From: Novosphingobium sp. B 225
Lineage (GTDB): Bacteria > Pseudomonadota > Alphaproteobacteria > Sphingomonadales > Sphingomonadaceae
Reading direction: 5' to 3'
Assembly (NCBI RefSeq): GCF_002198665.1
Contig: NZ_MWLM01000069.1
Location: forward strand, 3,663-67,662
Length of the DNA stretch: 64,000 nt
Of this stretch, positions 54,839 to 62,547 are shown one piece after another. The notes beneath the pieces were generated by a model that made no database searches, was not told the origin of the DNA, and saw only the letters and a program-made list of their open reading frames with translations. Numbering within the stretch: position 1 is the first letter of the stretch; the number at the start of each line of letters is the position of its first letter. Both the position numbers and the translations under genes were made by a program.

Positions 54839-55843
54839 TCACGGCGCGATCAGGACCTTGCATTGCTGGGTCCGCTGTTTCAGCGCAGCGAACATATCGG
54901 GCACGTCATCAAGCCCAATCGTCCCGGTCACCAGCAGTCGCGGCTCGACCGCGCCCTGGCTTAATACGTCGAGCGCGTGCTCGTAGTCCTGCCGGGTGAA
55001 GAAAGCGCTGGTGACCAGTCGCACCTCCTTTTGCAGCATGGCGAAGGAATTGAACGTATCGGGCCGGGTGCACAGCCCCAGCAGCAGGATCGTTCCGCGA
55101 TTGCGGACCTGCCCAACCGCCTGCGCAATCAGGCCGGGCACGCCGACGCATTCGAACACCACGTCGGGCTTGCCGTGTGGAAAGGCGCGGTCGCTGGCAC
55201 CCACCGGATCGGCGGCATTGGCAATGAAAGCATCGGCCCCCATCGCCTGCGCACGGTCGCGCTGCCAGTCGGCCAGATCCTGCACCACCACCCGCGCGGC
55301 GCCCAGTCGCTTGGCCCAAAAAGCGGTTGCCAGTCCGATCGGTCCCGCGCCCAGCACCAGTGCGCTGTCGCCCGGTTTCAGGCCGGACAGCCGCACCCCG
55401 TGCAGCGCCACCGCCAAAGGCTCGATGATCGCGCCATCGGCCAGACTGGCGCTTTTGGGCAAAGGTATGCATTGGTTGGGGCGGGTGAGGGCGAATTCAG
55501 CATAGCCACCGCCCTGTAGCCCAAACTGCGCGCACCACTGGACTTCACCCTTGCGGCAATGATCGCAGGTGCCGCAGCTTTTGAGCGGGATCACCGAGAC
55601 CAGATCGCCCGTGCGCAGCCCGTCCGCGCCTTTGCCCAGTGCCACCACTTCGCCCGCGAATTCGTGGCCAAACACGTCGCCTGGGCACGCTCCATAGGCG
55701 GCATCCTCGGCCATGTGCAGATCGCTGCCGCAAATGCCGCAGCGCGCCACCTTGACCAGCACTTCACCCGCGCCGGGGGCAGGGTCGGGCACATGTTCCA
55801 GCGCCAGCCGCTGCCCCAGACCGGTGAAGACCGCTGCCTTCAT
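54839..55843 (-). CDS. Zinc-dependent alcohol dehydrogenase (MDR family)
   Basis: 334 aa. Catalytic zinc site CGICGSDLHM and GHEFAGEV; structural zinc Cys4 CGTCDHCRKGEVQWC (about 90-104); Rossmann motif LGAGPIGLA (about 167-175). NAD(P)-dependent oxidation of a secondary or primary alcohol is expected. It ends the minus-strand operon VOC-MFS-cupin-SDR-ADH and overlaps the SDR stop by 4 bp. With the SDR it may form or use the hydroxyacetophenone substrate of the cupin dioxygenase. Confidence 0.9.
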   Translation of the reverse strand: MKAAVFTGLGQRLALEHVPDPAPGAGEVLVKVARCGICGSDLHMAEDAAYGACPGDVFGHEFAGEVVALGKGADGLRTGDLVSVIPLKSCGTCDHCRKGEVQWCAQFGLQGGGYAEFALTRPNQCIPLPKSASLADGAIIEPLAVALHGVRLSGLKPGDSALVLGAGPIGLATAFWAKRLGAARVVVQDLADWQRDRAQAMGADAFIANAADPVGASDRAFPHGKPDVVFECVGVPGLIAQAVGQVRNRGTILLLGLCTRPDTFNSFAMLQKEVRLVTSAFFTRQDYEHALDVLSQGAVEPRLLVTGTIGLDDVPDMFAALKQRTQQCKVLIAP

Positions 55844-56664
55844 TTGGGCGGACCCAAGGCAACCCCGCCGTCGATCAGCAGGGTCGATCCGGTCATGAAG
55901 CTGGAAGCATCGCTGGCCAGATAGAGCGCCAGCGGCTTCATCTGGTGCGTCTCAGCCATTGCGCCCAGCGGGATGGTCGCGTCGAACGCGGCCTTTACTG
56001 CCGGGTCCTTTTTGGCCCAGCCATCGCCGATATTGGTCACGAATGGTCCCGGGGCGATGGCGTTGACGCGGATGCGAAAGCGGGCCAGCTCCAGCGCGAG
56101 CGCGCGGACCATGTGCAGCACGCCCGCCTTGGCCGGGTGATAGGGCATCGGCACGATCGGCTCCAGGATCATCCCTGCATTGCTGGCCGTGGCAATGATC
56201 GACCCGCCCGCTCCGCCTGCCTTCATCAGCCGCGCGGCGCTGCGCATGGTGTTGTAACTACCGGTCAGGTTGATCGCGATGCCCCGATCCCACAACGCGG
56301 GATCATAGGTGTCGATCTGCCCATCGGCTACGCGGCTGCCATCGGGGGCGACGAAGCCTGGCCCTTCGCCAAGGCCCGCATTGGCAAAGCAGATGTCGAG
56401 CCCGCCGAAAGCGGCCGCATGGGCATCGAACACTGCATCACAGCCCGCGCGGTCCGTCACGTCCAGCACGGCGGTGCGCACCGTAAAGCCTTCAGTGGTC
56501 AGGCGCGCGGCCTCACGCTCCAGCCCCGCCGCGTCGATGTCGGTCAGGGTTACTTTCGCACCGGCTTCGGCCATGGCCTCGGCATAGCAAAGGCCGATGC
56601 CGGATGCCGCACCGGTGACCAGTGCGGAACGTCCGGTAATCGCGAACTGATCGAGTGTCTTCAC
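55840..56664 (-). CDS. Short-chain dehydrogenase/reductase
   Basis: 274 aa SDR. TGAASGIG (about 18-25), FANAG (about 93-97), YHPAK active site. The C-terminus STLLIDGGVALGPPK is standard. Overlaps both neighbours by 4 bp (ATGA), so it is tightly coupled to the cupin gene before it and the alcohol dehydrogenase gene after it. A benzylic or alpha-carbonyl alcohol is a possible substrate; not visible directly. Confidence 0.88.
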   Translation of the reverse strand: MKTLDQFAITGRSALVTGAASGIGLCYAEAMAEAGAKVTLTDIDAAGLEREAARLTTEGFTVRTAVLDVTDRAGCDAVFDAHAAAFGGLDICFANAGLGEGPGFVAPDGSRVADGQIDTYDPALWDRGIAINLTGSYNTMRSAARLMKAGGAGGSIIATASNAGMILEPIVPMPYHPAKAGVLHMVRALALELARFRIRVNAIAPGPFVTNIGDGWAKKDPAVKAAFDATIPLGAMAETHQMKPLALYLASDASSFMTGSTLLIDGGVALGPPK

Positions 56665-57203
56665 AGATAGAGCTTCTTGTTGATCGGAATGCCGTTGGCT
56701 TTGCAGTGGTTTTCATAGTGTTCCATGAACCACCAGACATCGGCGGTGAACGCGAAGGTCGCATCCGAATTGTAGAATTCGATCGGACCCTGCATCCACC
56801 CGAACAGCTTCACGCCCTGGGGATGTTCGGTGACCAGTGTGTGGCTTTCTCCCGGCACTTCCAGGATCAGCCCGCCCGGGGTCGCAACCCAGTCATACTC
56901 CAGATAGCGCACCGACCCTTCCAGGCAGACCATGGTGATGGTGCCGCGGTGCAGGTGGGTGCCGATCGCGCCGGGGCCCTTAACCCACAGGATGTTGGAG
57001 AACAGATTCTGGCGCACGTCAAAGCACAGGTGCTTGATCGCGGCATTATCGCCAAACGGAACCCACGGGCTGTCAACATCGGTCAACGCATCGATATAGC
57101 GCCCGCCGGGGCTGTATTTTTCGACCAGCGCGCGCTGGTCAAACGGTACATCCACGATTTCGGCATAGTCAGATGGCGGCACACTGCGGTCTACGGTAGC
57201 CAT
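56661..57203 (-). CDS. Cupin dioxygenase, 2,4'-dihydroxyacetophenone dioxygenase-like
   Basis: 180 aa, single cupin barrel. Metal ligands fit His83, His85 (THLHRG) and His121 (ESHTL); the 2-residue and 36-residue spacing is that of known 2,4'-dihydroxyacetophenone dioxygenase. That enzyme cleaves 4-hydroxyphenacyl alcohol to 4-hydroxybenzoate and formate. A methoxylated analogue would give vanillate. It could also be a general ChrR-like cupin, but length and motifs favour the dioxygenase. GGAGAG precedes the ATG. Confidence 0.8.
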   Translation of the reverse strand: MATVDRSVPPSDYAEIVDVPFDQRALVEKYSPGGRYIDALTDVDSPWVPFGDNAAIKHLCFDVRQNLFSNILWVKGPGAIGTHLHRGTITMVCLEGSVRYLEYDWVATPGGLILEVPGESHTLVTEHPQGVKLFGWMQGPIEFYNSDATFAFTADVWWFMEHYENHCKANGIPINKKLYL

Positions 57204-57221
57204 GTGTTCTCTCCTCGTTGA

Positions 57222-58490
57222 TTATTGTTTGCCGCGCGCCAGCACGCGCGGGGCGGATTCCTGCAGGAACAGCGCGGCGACCCCGCCAGCGAGCGCCAGC
57301 AGGACCATGAACCACAGCGGTGCATCACGGCCCAGCGACTGTGAGAGCTGCCCGGCAATTGCCGGTCCGCCAGCGCCGCCCAAAATCTCGCACGATCCCA
57401 TGCACAGGCCGAATACGGTCGCTGCCTTGTCCGGACTGACGCTTTCGGAAGGCACGGTGGCCATGAACAACGGGAAGATGCCGTTAAGCGCCCAGCCGAC
57501 GAAGAAGATCGCCGCCAGCCCCCAGGCCGATCCCTGATAATACATCGCGCCCAGCGGCAGGATCACTGCCAGAAACGAACAGGCAATCATCACCGGTCGC
57601 CGCCCGATCACATCGGACAGACCGGCAATGGCAAAGCTGCCCAGCGTCGCCGAAATCCCAAGGGTGCCCATCAGCCAGCTGCCGGTGGTCTGATCGAACC
57701 CGCGGTTCTGGATCAGGTACAGCGGCATGAAGGCCCAGCAGGTAACCAGATAGGCGACCAGCGCGATCCCCATCACCACGCAAACCCAGATGTTGCGCAC
57801 TTTCAGCACTTCGCGCACCGCGCCGACCCAGCCGGAAAAGCTGCCACTCTCGCCAGCCGGGGCGGCGTGCGGGTTGGGGGCGGGTTCATCAAGCAGGAAC
57901 CAGATCAGCAATGCACTGATCAGGCCGGGCAGCCCGGCGATGTAGAAAGCGTTCTGCCAGCCATAATTTGCCGCCAGCCAGACCAGCACCACCGGGGCAA
58001 CGAAGGATCCGAAGAAGTTCGAGCCAAAGTTCTGCGCGATCCCTTGCGCCAGCCCGCGCCATCTTGGTTCCACTTCGGACGCGACCATCGCATGGCTGAT
58101 CGGCATGACCCCGCCTTCGGCAATCCCCATCAGGATCCGCGCGCCGACCAGCATGGCAAAGCTGGCGGCAAGTCCGGTCAGGAACGAGCACGCCGAAAAG
58201 GCCAGAGTGGCAATCACCAGCAGCAGCTTGCGGTTGCCGACCATGTCTGACAGGCGGCTGATCCCGAAGGCGGCCAGCGCCCAGGTGAACGAAAAGATCC
58301 CCGCCACCGCACCAACCTGTCCGTCACTCAGTTGCAAGTCCGGCTGGACGAAGGGCATCAGGAAGTTGAGCGAATTGCGATCGAAGAACACGATCCCGAA
58401 GTTGAGGCTGAGCAAGCCGACCAGCAACGCCTGATATCCGGTCGAACGGCCGGTCTCGGTGGGCGGGGCCGGGCTGGATGGTGCCTGCAT
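57222..58490 (-). CDS. MFS transporter (ACS/aromatic acid:H+ symporter-like)
   Basis: 422 aa from ATG 58490, 12 predicted membrane helices. The N-half opens NFGIVFFDRNSLNFLMPF, with the Asp/Arg pair of the anion:cation symporter group, then GISRLSDMVGNRKLL, the conserved MFS loop 2-3 motif. GARILMGIAEGGVMPISHAM is helix 4-5 with the conserved Glu. It probably imports an aromatic acid or ketone across the inner membrane for the flanking operons. The start 38 codons further upstream was rejected because the added part has no membrane-protein character. Confidence 0.88.
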   Translation of the reverse strand: MQAPSSPAPPTETGRSTGYQALLVGLLSLNFGIVFFDRNSLNFLMPFVQPDLQLSDGQVGAVAGIFSFTWALAAFGISRLSDMVGNRKLLLVIATLAFSACSFLTGLAASFAMLVGARILMGIAEGGVMPISHAMVASEVEPRWRGLAQGIAQNFGSNFFGSFVAPVVLVWLAANYGWQNAFYIAGLPGLISALLIWFLLDEPAPNPHAAPAGESGSFSGWVGAVREVLKVRNIWVCVVMGIALVAYLVTCWAFMPLYLIQNRGFDQTTGSWLMGTLGISATLGSFAIAGLSDVIGRRPVMIACSFLAVILPLGAMYYQGSAWGLAAIFFVGWALNGIFPLFMATVPSESVSPDKAATVFGLCMGSCEILGGAGGPAIAGQLSQSLGRDAPLWFMVLLALAGGVAALFLQESAPRVLARGKQ

Positions 58491-58527
58491 TGAACTGTCC
58501 CCTTTGTGTCTAACGCGGTCGCGGTGA

Positions 58528-59076
58528 TCAGATGAACGGACGGATCGGATCCTTGCCGTTCCAATCCTGCGCGGCCTTCCAGAAACTGGTGAAATGGGCA
58601 TCCATTCCCGGCGTTACCGGCAGCAGCTCGATAAAGGCGGGGGCAGCGCAATGGCCGCTTTCAAGGAACACCACGTCCCCGCCTGTCGGCACCGGAGAGC
58701 GGAAACATTCGCGCCAGCCGCGCGCCTGATATTCGGCCAGGGCGGCATCTACATCGGTTACGGCAATCCCGTGGTGGTGCAAGCCATAGCCCCTGCTTTC
58801 GATCACTTCCCGGTAGACCGAAGGCTCTTTATCCAGCGGCTGGATCAGTTCGAACCAGGTCTGTCCGGAAAAGCCCATCGCGATCCGTTGATCTGCGGTG
58901 CTGATTGCGCCGCGATAGGTTTGTTGTCCGGCTTGCAGAAAATGGTCGATCACGAAGAACGGCCCTGCGCCGCAATCGCGAATCAGGTGGTCGATCGCGG
59001 TATCCAGATCCTCAACCACCCAGGCGATCTGGGCAACCGTGCCAAGTTGCTGGCCCCAGCCGAGCTTGCCGATCAT
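58528..59076 (-). CDS. VOC (glyoxalase/extradiol dioxygenase fold) protein
   Basis: 182 aa from ATG 59076 (GGGAGA upstream). Glyoxalase_4-like fold: QIAWVVEDLDTAIDHLI opens the first beta-alpha-beta-beta-beta unit and GLHHHGIAVTDVDAALAEY the second. His in HHHGIAV and Glu in FIELLP could bind a metal. First gene of the minus operon. It could be an epimerase, isomerase or lyase of a CoA or keto compound; no closer call is possible. Confidence 0.78.
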   Translation of the reverse strand: MIGKLGWGQQLGTVAQIAWVVEDLDTAIDHLIRDCGAGPFFVIDHFLQAGQQTYRGAISTADQRIAMGFSGQTWFELIQPLDKEPSVYREVIESRGYGLHHHGIAVTDVDAALAEYQARGWRECFRSPVPTGGDVVFLESGHCAAPAFIELLPVTPGMDAHFTSFWKAAQDWNGKDPIRPFI

Positions 59077-59161
59077 CGCCAATCTCCCGCCTTACCGGGG
59101 ATTTCGGGGGCAAAACGGAAAGCCCGCGCCACCTGTGCATCCCCTCTGGAATTTGTAAGTT

Positions 59162-59207
59162 ATTACGCCTATTCTTGCCACAGGCAGGATGAAGCGCAAG
59201 GCGTAAT
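59162..59207. promoter_or_regulatory. Nested dyad in the divergent VOC / kinase promoter
   Basis: ATTACGCC (59162-59169) and GGCGTAAT (59200-59207) form a perfect 8-bp inverted repeat with 30 bp between. Inside it TGCC-ACA-GGCA (59176-59186) forms a second dyad. The element lies in the 188-bp gap between divergent starts (59076 and 59265), 58 bp before the kinase start, and so can control both operons. No gene for a regulator is next to it in the window. Confidence 0.5.
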
Positions 59208-59264
59208 CGTCAGTCTGACAAACAATAATCCGGCGCTGCGAAGCCGGCAGGAGAGGAACGGTCC

Positions 59265-61076
59265 ATGGCGCAATCTGCCAAGCGATTCCCGTTGCCCAGT
59301 TCGGTCGGGGTGGCCCCCGGCACCGAAGCCGCGCAGGCGGCCTATCCGTGGTACATGCAGTTTGAACCGGGCGACGATACCCGTTTCTGGTTCTACAATT
59401 CGATGCATTTCCCCGAACCGATGTGCCTGTTTGATATGGTTACGGCCGAGGCGGCCTATATCGCGCTGGGGGCATCAAACACGCGGGTCCACTCGCTGCC
59501 CACCACCAAGGGGATCGATTACCGGATCGTCAACGGGCGGGTCTATATCGGCGGCCACGGCGTGACCGATCCTGCCGAGATCGAGGAACGCACTGCCGAA
59601 TTCCAGCAGCGCGCGTTCTATTACTACGAGCATTGGGAGCGGCTTTACGATCAGTGGAAAGGCAAGATGAAGGCGCTGATCAACGCTGCACAGGCCCTGC
59701 CAAAGGTCGAACTGCCCCGTTACGAGCCGCTGGAAAATGTCCACGCGGGCAAGGGCGTTGCCGCCAACCACACACTGCTGACCACCTGGCACGCCACGCT
59801 GGAAGGTTACTTCCGCATGTGGCACCACCACTTCGAATTCCTGCTGCTGGGCTACGGCGCCTACATGGTGTTCTTCGATTTCTGCAAGAAGGCCTTTCCC
59901 GAGATCACCGACCAGACCATCGCCCGGATGGTAGCCGGGTTCGAAGCGGAGATCTTCCAGCCCGATGAGGAAGTGAAACGTCTGTCTCGCCGCGCGGTGG
60001 AACTGGGGGTCGATCACCATTTCATCGATAGTCAAAGCGCCGATCAGATCATGGCCTCGCTACAGGCGTCGGGTCAGGCCGGGCAGGACTGGCTCACCGC
60101 GCTGGAGAGCAGCCGCAACCCATGGTTCAACGTCAACGTCGGCGACGGGTTCTATCACTATCACCGCAGCTGGAACGACGACCTGTCGCTGCCCTTCGCG
60201 GCGATCCCCGGCTATGCCGCCAAGATCCGCGCGGGCGAGAATATCGAGCGCCCCACCGAGGCACTGATGGCCGAACGGCAGGAGCTGATCGAGGGTTACC
60301 GCGAACTGCTGGGCAGCGACGAGGAACGCGCTGCCTATGACCAGATGATCGAGCTGGCCTGCCGCGTGTTCCCCTATGTCGAGGGGCACAAGTTTTATTG
60401 CGAGCACTGGTACACCAACCTGTTCTTCAACAAGGTCCGTGAATACGGCGCACTGCTGGCCGGGCTGGGGATGTGGGACGCGGAGGAGGACATCTTCCAC
60501 CTCAGCCGCTATGAGGTTGAGCAGGCGATCGTCGATGCCATGACCAGCTGGGCCATCGGCCTGCCGCCACGCGGGACGCAGCGCTGGCGACCGCTGATTG
60601 CCGAACGCAAGGCCGCGCTTCAGGTCTGGTCCGGGATGGAAAGCAGCCCGGCGCTGGGCGAGGTCCCCGATCTGATCGATGATCCGGCAATCGTCATGTT
60701 GTGGGGGATCACCCGCGAAAGCCTTGATCGTTGGCTGGATGGCGGAGAGGAGAACCCGAACGAGATCAAGGGCTTTGCCGCCAGCTCAGGCGTGGTCGAA
60801 GGGACCGCACGGGTGGTCAAATCGGTGCAGGACATCGGCCGGTTGCAACAGGGCGACATCCTGGTCTGCCAGGTCACCAATCCCACCTGGGCGCCGGTGT
60901 TCCAGAAGATCGCCGCTGCCGTGTCCGACATCGGCGGCTCGATGAGCCACGCGGCGATTGTCGCGCGCGAATATGGCCTGCCCGCGGTGGTCGGCACCGG
61001 CAAGGCCACCACCCGCATCCCCGATGGCGCCCGCATCCGGGTGGACGGTGCACGTGGGCTGGTGACCATACTGTGA
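59265..61076 (+). CDS. PEP-synthase-type phosphotransferase subunit, phospho-His swivel (AcvA/phenylphosphate synthase alpha-like)
   Basis: 603 aa. The C-terminal third is the PEP-utilising mobile domain with phospho-acceptor His562 in GGSMSHAAIVAREYGLP; the N-terminal 450 residues are a substrate domain without the PEP/pyruvate TIM barrel, so it is not PEP synthase. Together with the next gene it matches phenylphosphate synthase subunits 1 and 2 in size and layout, and the AcvAB/HpeHI kinases that phosphorylate the phenol of acetovanillone-type ketones. Predicted reaction: ATP + phenol substrate to aryl phosphate. CAGGAGAGG lies upstream of the ATG. Its stop overlaps the next gene (GTGA). 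Confidence 0.82.
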   Translation: MAQSAKRFPLPSSVGVAPGTEAAQAAYPWYMQFEPGDDTRFWFYNSMHFPEPMCLFDMVTAEAAYIALGASNTRVHSLPTTKGIDYRIVNGRVYIGGHGVTDPAEIEERTAEFQQRAFYYYEHWERLYDQWKGKMKALINAAQALPKVELPRYEPLENVHAGKGVAANHTLLTTWHATLEGYFRMWHHHFEFLLLGYGAYMVFFDFCKKAFPEITDQTIARMVAGFEAEIFQPDEEVKRLSRRAVELGVDHHFIDSQSADQIMASLQASGQAGQDWLTALESSRNPWFNVNVGDGFYHYHRSWNDDLSLPFAAIPGYAAKIRAGENIERPTEALMAERQELIEGYRELLGSDEERAAYDQMIELACRVFPYVEGHKFYCEHWYTNLFFNKVREYGALLAGLGMWDAEEDIFHLSRYEVEQAIVDAMTSWAIGLPPRGTQRWRPLIAERKAALQVWSGMESSPALGEVPDLIDDPAIVMLWGITRESLDRWLDGGEENPNEIKGFAASSGVVEGTARVVKSVQDIGRLQQGDILVCQVTNPTWAPVFQKIAAAVSDIGGSMSHAAIVAREYGLPAVVGTGKATTRIPDGARIRVDGARGLVTIL

Positions 61077-62107
61077 CCGTGGCCTGGTTTGCCGATCTGA
61101 CGCTTGCTGACCGCCCCGCCGTGGGTGGCAAGGGCGCGAGCCTGGGCGAACTGATCAAGGCAGGGATCGCGGTGCCCCCGGGCTTCGTGGTGCGGACCGA
61201 AGGGTTCGAAAGCTTCGTCACTGCGCTCGACGCGGCCGAGCCACTGCGCGCGCCGGTCGAGGCGCTCGATCCTGCCGACCTCGCCCGTGCCGAGGCGGTG
61301 TGCGCCGCAGTGCGCGCGCGGATCGAGGCGGCGGCGCTGCCCGCTACGGTCGAACAGGCGGTGCGCGCATCACTGGCAGAACTGGTCCCGCAGGGTGAGC
61401 CGGTCGCGGTCCGCTCCAGCGCGACGACCGAGGATTCTGATGAAGCCAGCTTTGCCGGGCTGCAGGATACCTACCTGTGGCAGATCGGGCCGGAGCAGGT
61501 GCTGGGTGCCGTGCGGCGCTGCTGGGCCAGCCTCTACAGCCTCGAAAGCGTCACCTATCGCCGCAAGCACGGCCTGCCCGAAGCTGGGGTGGCGATGGGG
61601 GTGGTGATCCAGCGGATGGTCGATGCACGGTGCGCCGGGGTGATGTTCACCCGCAGCCCGACCACGGGGGACCGCTCGGTCATCACGATCGAGGGCGCGT
61701 GGGGCCTTGGCAGCGCAGTGGTCTCGGGCGAGGTGACGCCGGACCGCTGGGTGATCGGCAAGCTGACTGGTGAGATTCCGGTGCGCGACATCTCTGACAA
61801 GCATATCCGCCAGGTTCCGGCCCCTGGCGGCGGGATCGTCGATGAGGCGGTGCCGGACACCGAACGCAAAGTCCCCTGCCTCTCCGATGATGACTTGCAG
61901 CGTCTGCGCGCGATCGGGCGGCAGGTTGAAAAGCATTACGGCAAGCCGCAAGACATCGAATGGGCAATCGACCGCGTGAGCGGCGAGGTGCTGCTGCTCC
62001 AGAGCCGCCCGGAAACCGTCTGGGCCGCCAAAGACCAGGCCCCGGTCGCAACCGCGCAGGCCAATCCATTGGGTCATCTGATGACCGTGTTCGGAGGCCG
62101 GAAATGA
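61073..62107 (+). CDS. ATP-binding subunit of the split kinase (AcvB/phenylphosphate synthase beta-like)
   Basis: 344 aa starting at GTG 61073 inside the upstream stop. It carries only the ATP-grasp PEP/pyruvate-dikinase N-terminal domain: VGGKGASLGELIKAGIAVPPGF, VAVRSSATTEDSDEASFAGLQ, GVMFTRSPTTGD, and LLLQSRPETVW at the end. It would phosphorylate His562 of the partner subunit using ATP. The ATGA stop overlaps the biotin carrier gene. The split between swivel and ATP subunits is what separates this group from one-chain PEP synthase and PPDK. Confidence 0.85.
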   Translation: MTVAWFADLTLADRPAVGGKGASLGELIKAGIAVPPGFVVRTEGFESFVTALDAAEPLRAPVEALDPADLARAEAVCAAVRARIEAAALPATVEQAVRASLAELVPQGEPVAVRSSATTEDSDEASFAGLQDTYLWQIGPEQVLGAVRRCWASLYSLESVTYRRKHGLPEAGVAMGVVIQRMVDARCAGVMFTRSPTTGDRSVITIEGAWGLGSAVVSGEVTPDRWVIGKLTGEIPVRDISDKHIRQVPAPGGGIVDEAVPDTERKVPCLSDDDLQRLRAIGRQVEKHYGKPQDIEWAIDRVSGEVLLLQSRPETVWAAKDQAPVATAQANPLGHLMTVFGGRK

Positions 62108-62547
62108 GCCTGTCGGGCAAGGATGTTGCGGAGATTGCCCGGCTGCTCGATCAGTCGCGCTTTACCGAACTCAAGCTGGAGATCGGCGATTTCCGGCTGC
62201 GCATCCGCCGCGACGGGCAGAGCGGTGGAGGTTTCGCGGACGCTCCGCCGCCGCCCATCGCCGCGCCCGATCCTGCCCCGCTGCCTGTCACCAGTGTCCC
62301 GGCTGCGGGCGAGCAAGATGTCCCGGCGCCGTTTCTTGGCACTTTCTTTCACGCTCCGCGCCCCGGCGATCCGCCGTTCGTGGAACCGGGGCAGAAGGTG
62401 CGTGAGGATACGGTGATCGGGATCATCGAAGTGATGAAGCTGATGAACCCGATCCGTGCTGGGGTGGCCGGGACGGTGGTGGCCGCGCTTACCCCAAATG
62501 GCGCGGCGGTGGAAGCCGGGCAGCCGCTGATCCGGGTGGCGGTCTGA
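62104..62547 (+). CDS. Biotin carboxyl carrier protein of a ketone carboxylase
   Basis: 147 aa. N-terminal helix region, a Pro/Ala-rich linker (about 45-70), then the biotinyl domain with the biotin Lys112 in EVMKLMN (the usual AMKM/VMKL motif), as in AccB. It is encoded between the kinase and carboxyltransferase genes with overlapping stops on both sides, so it is part of a dedicated carboxylase and not of fatty-acid synthesis. Confidence 0.88.
   Translation: MSLSGKDVAEIARLLDQSRFTELKLEIGDFRLRIRRDGQSGGGFADAPPPPIAAPDPAPLPVTSVPAAGEQDVPAPFLGTFFHAPRPGDPPFVEPGQKVREDTVIGIIEVMKLMNPIRAGVAGTVVAALTPNGAAVEAGQPLIRVAV

Noticed and set aside
59265-62107. Split or frameshifted PEP synthase
   Set aside because: Neither protein has the PEP/pyruvate TIM barrel; each is complete with its own start, and the GTGA overlap is a normal operon junction, so this is a two-subunit kinase and not a broken gene.
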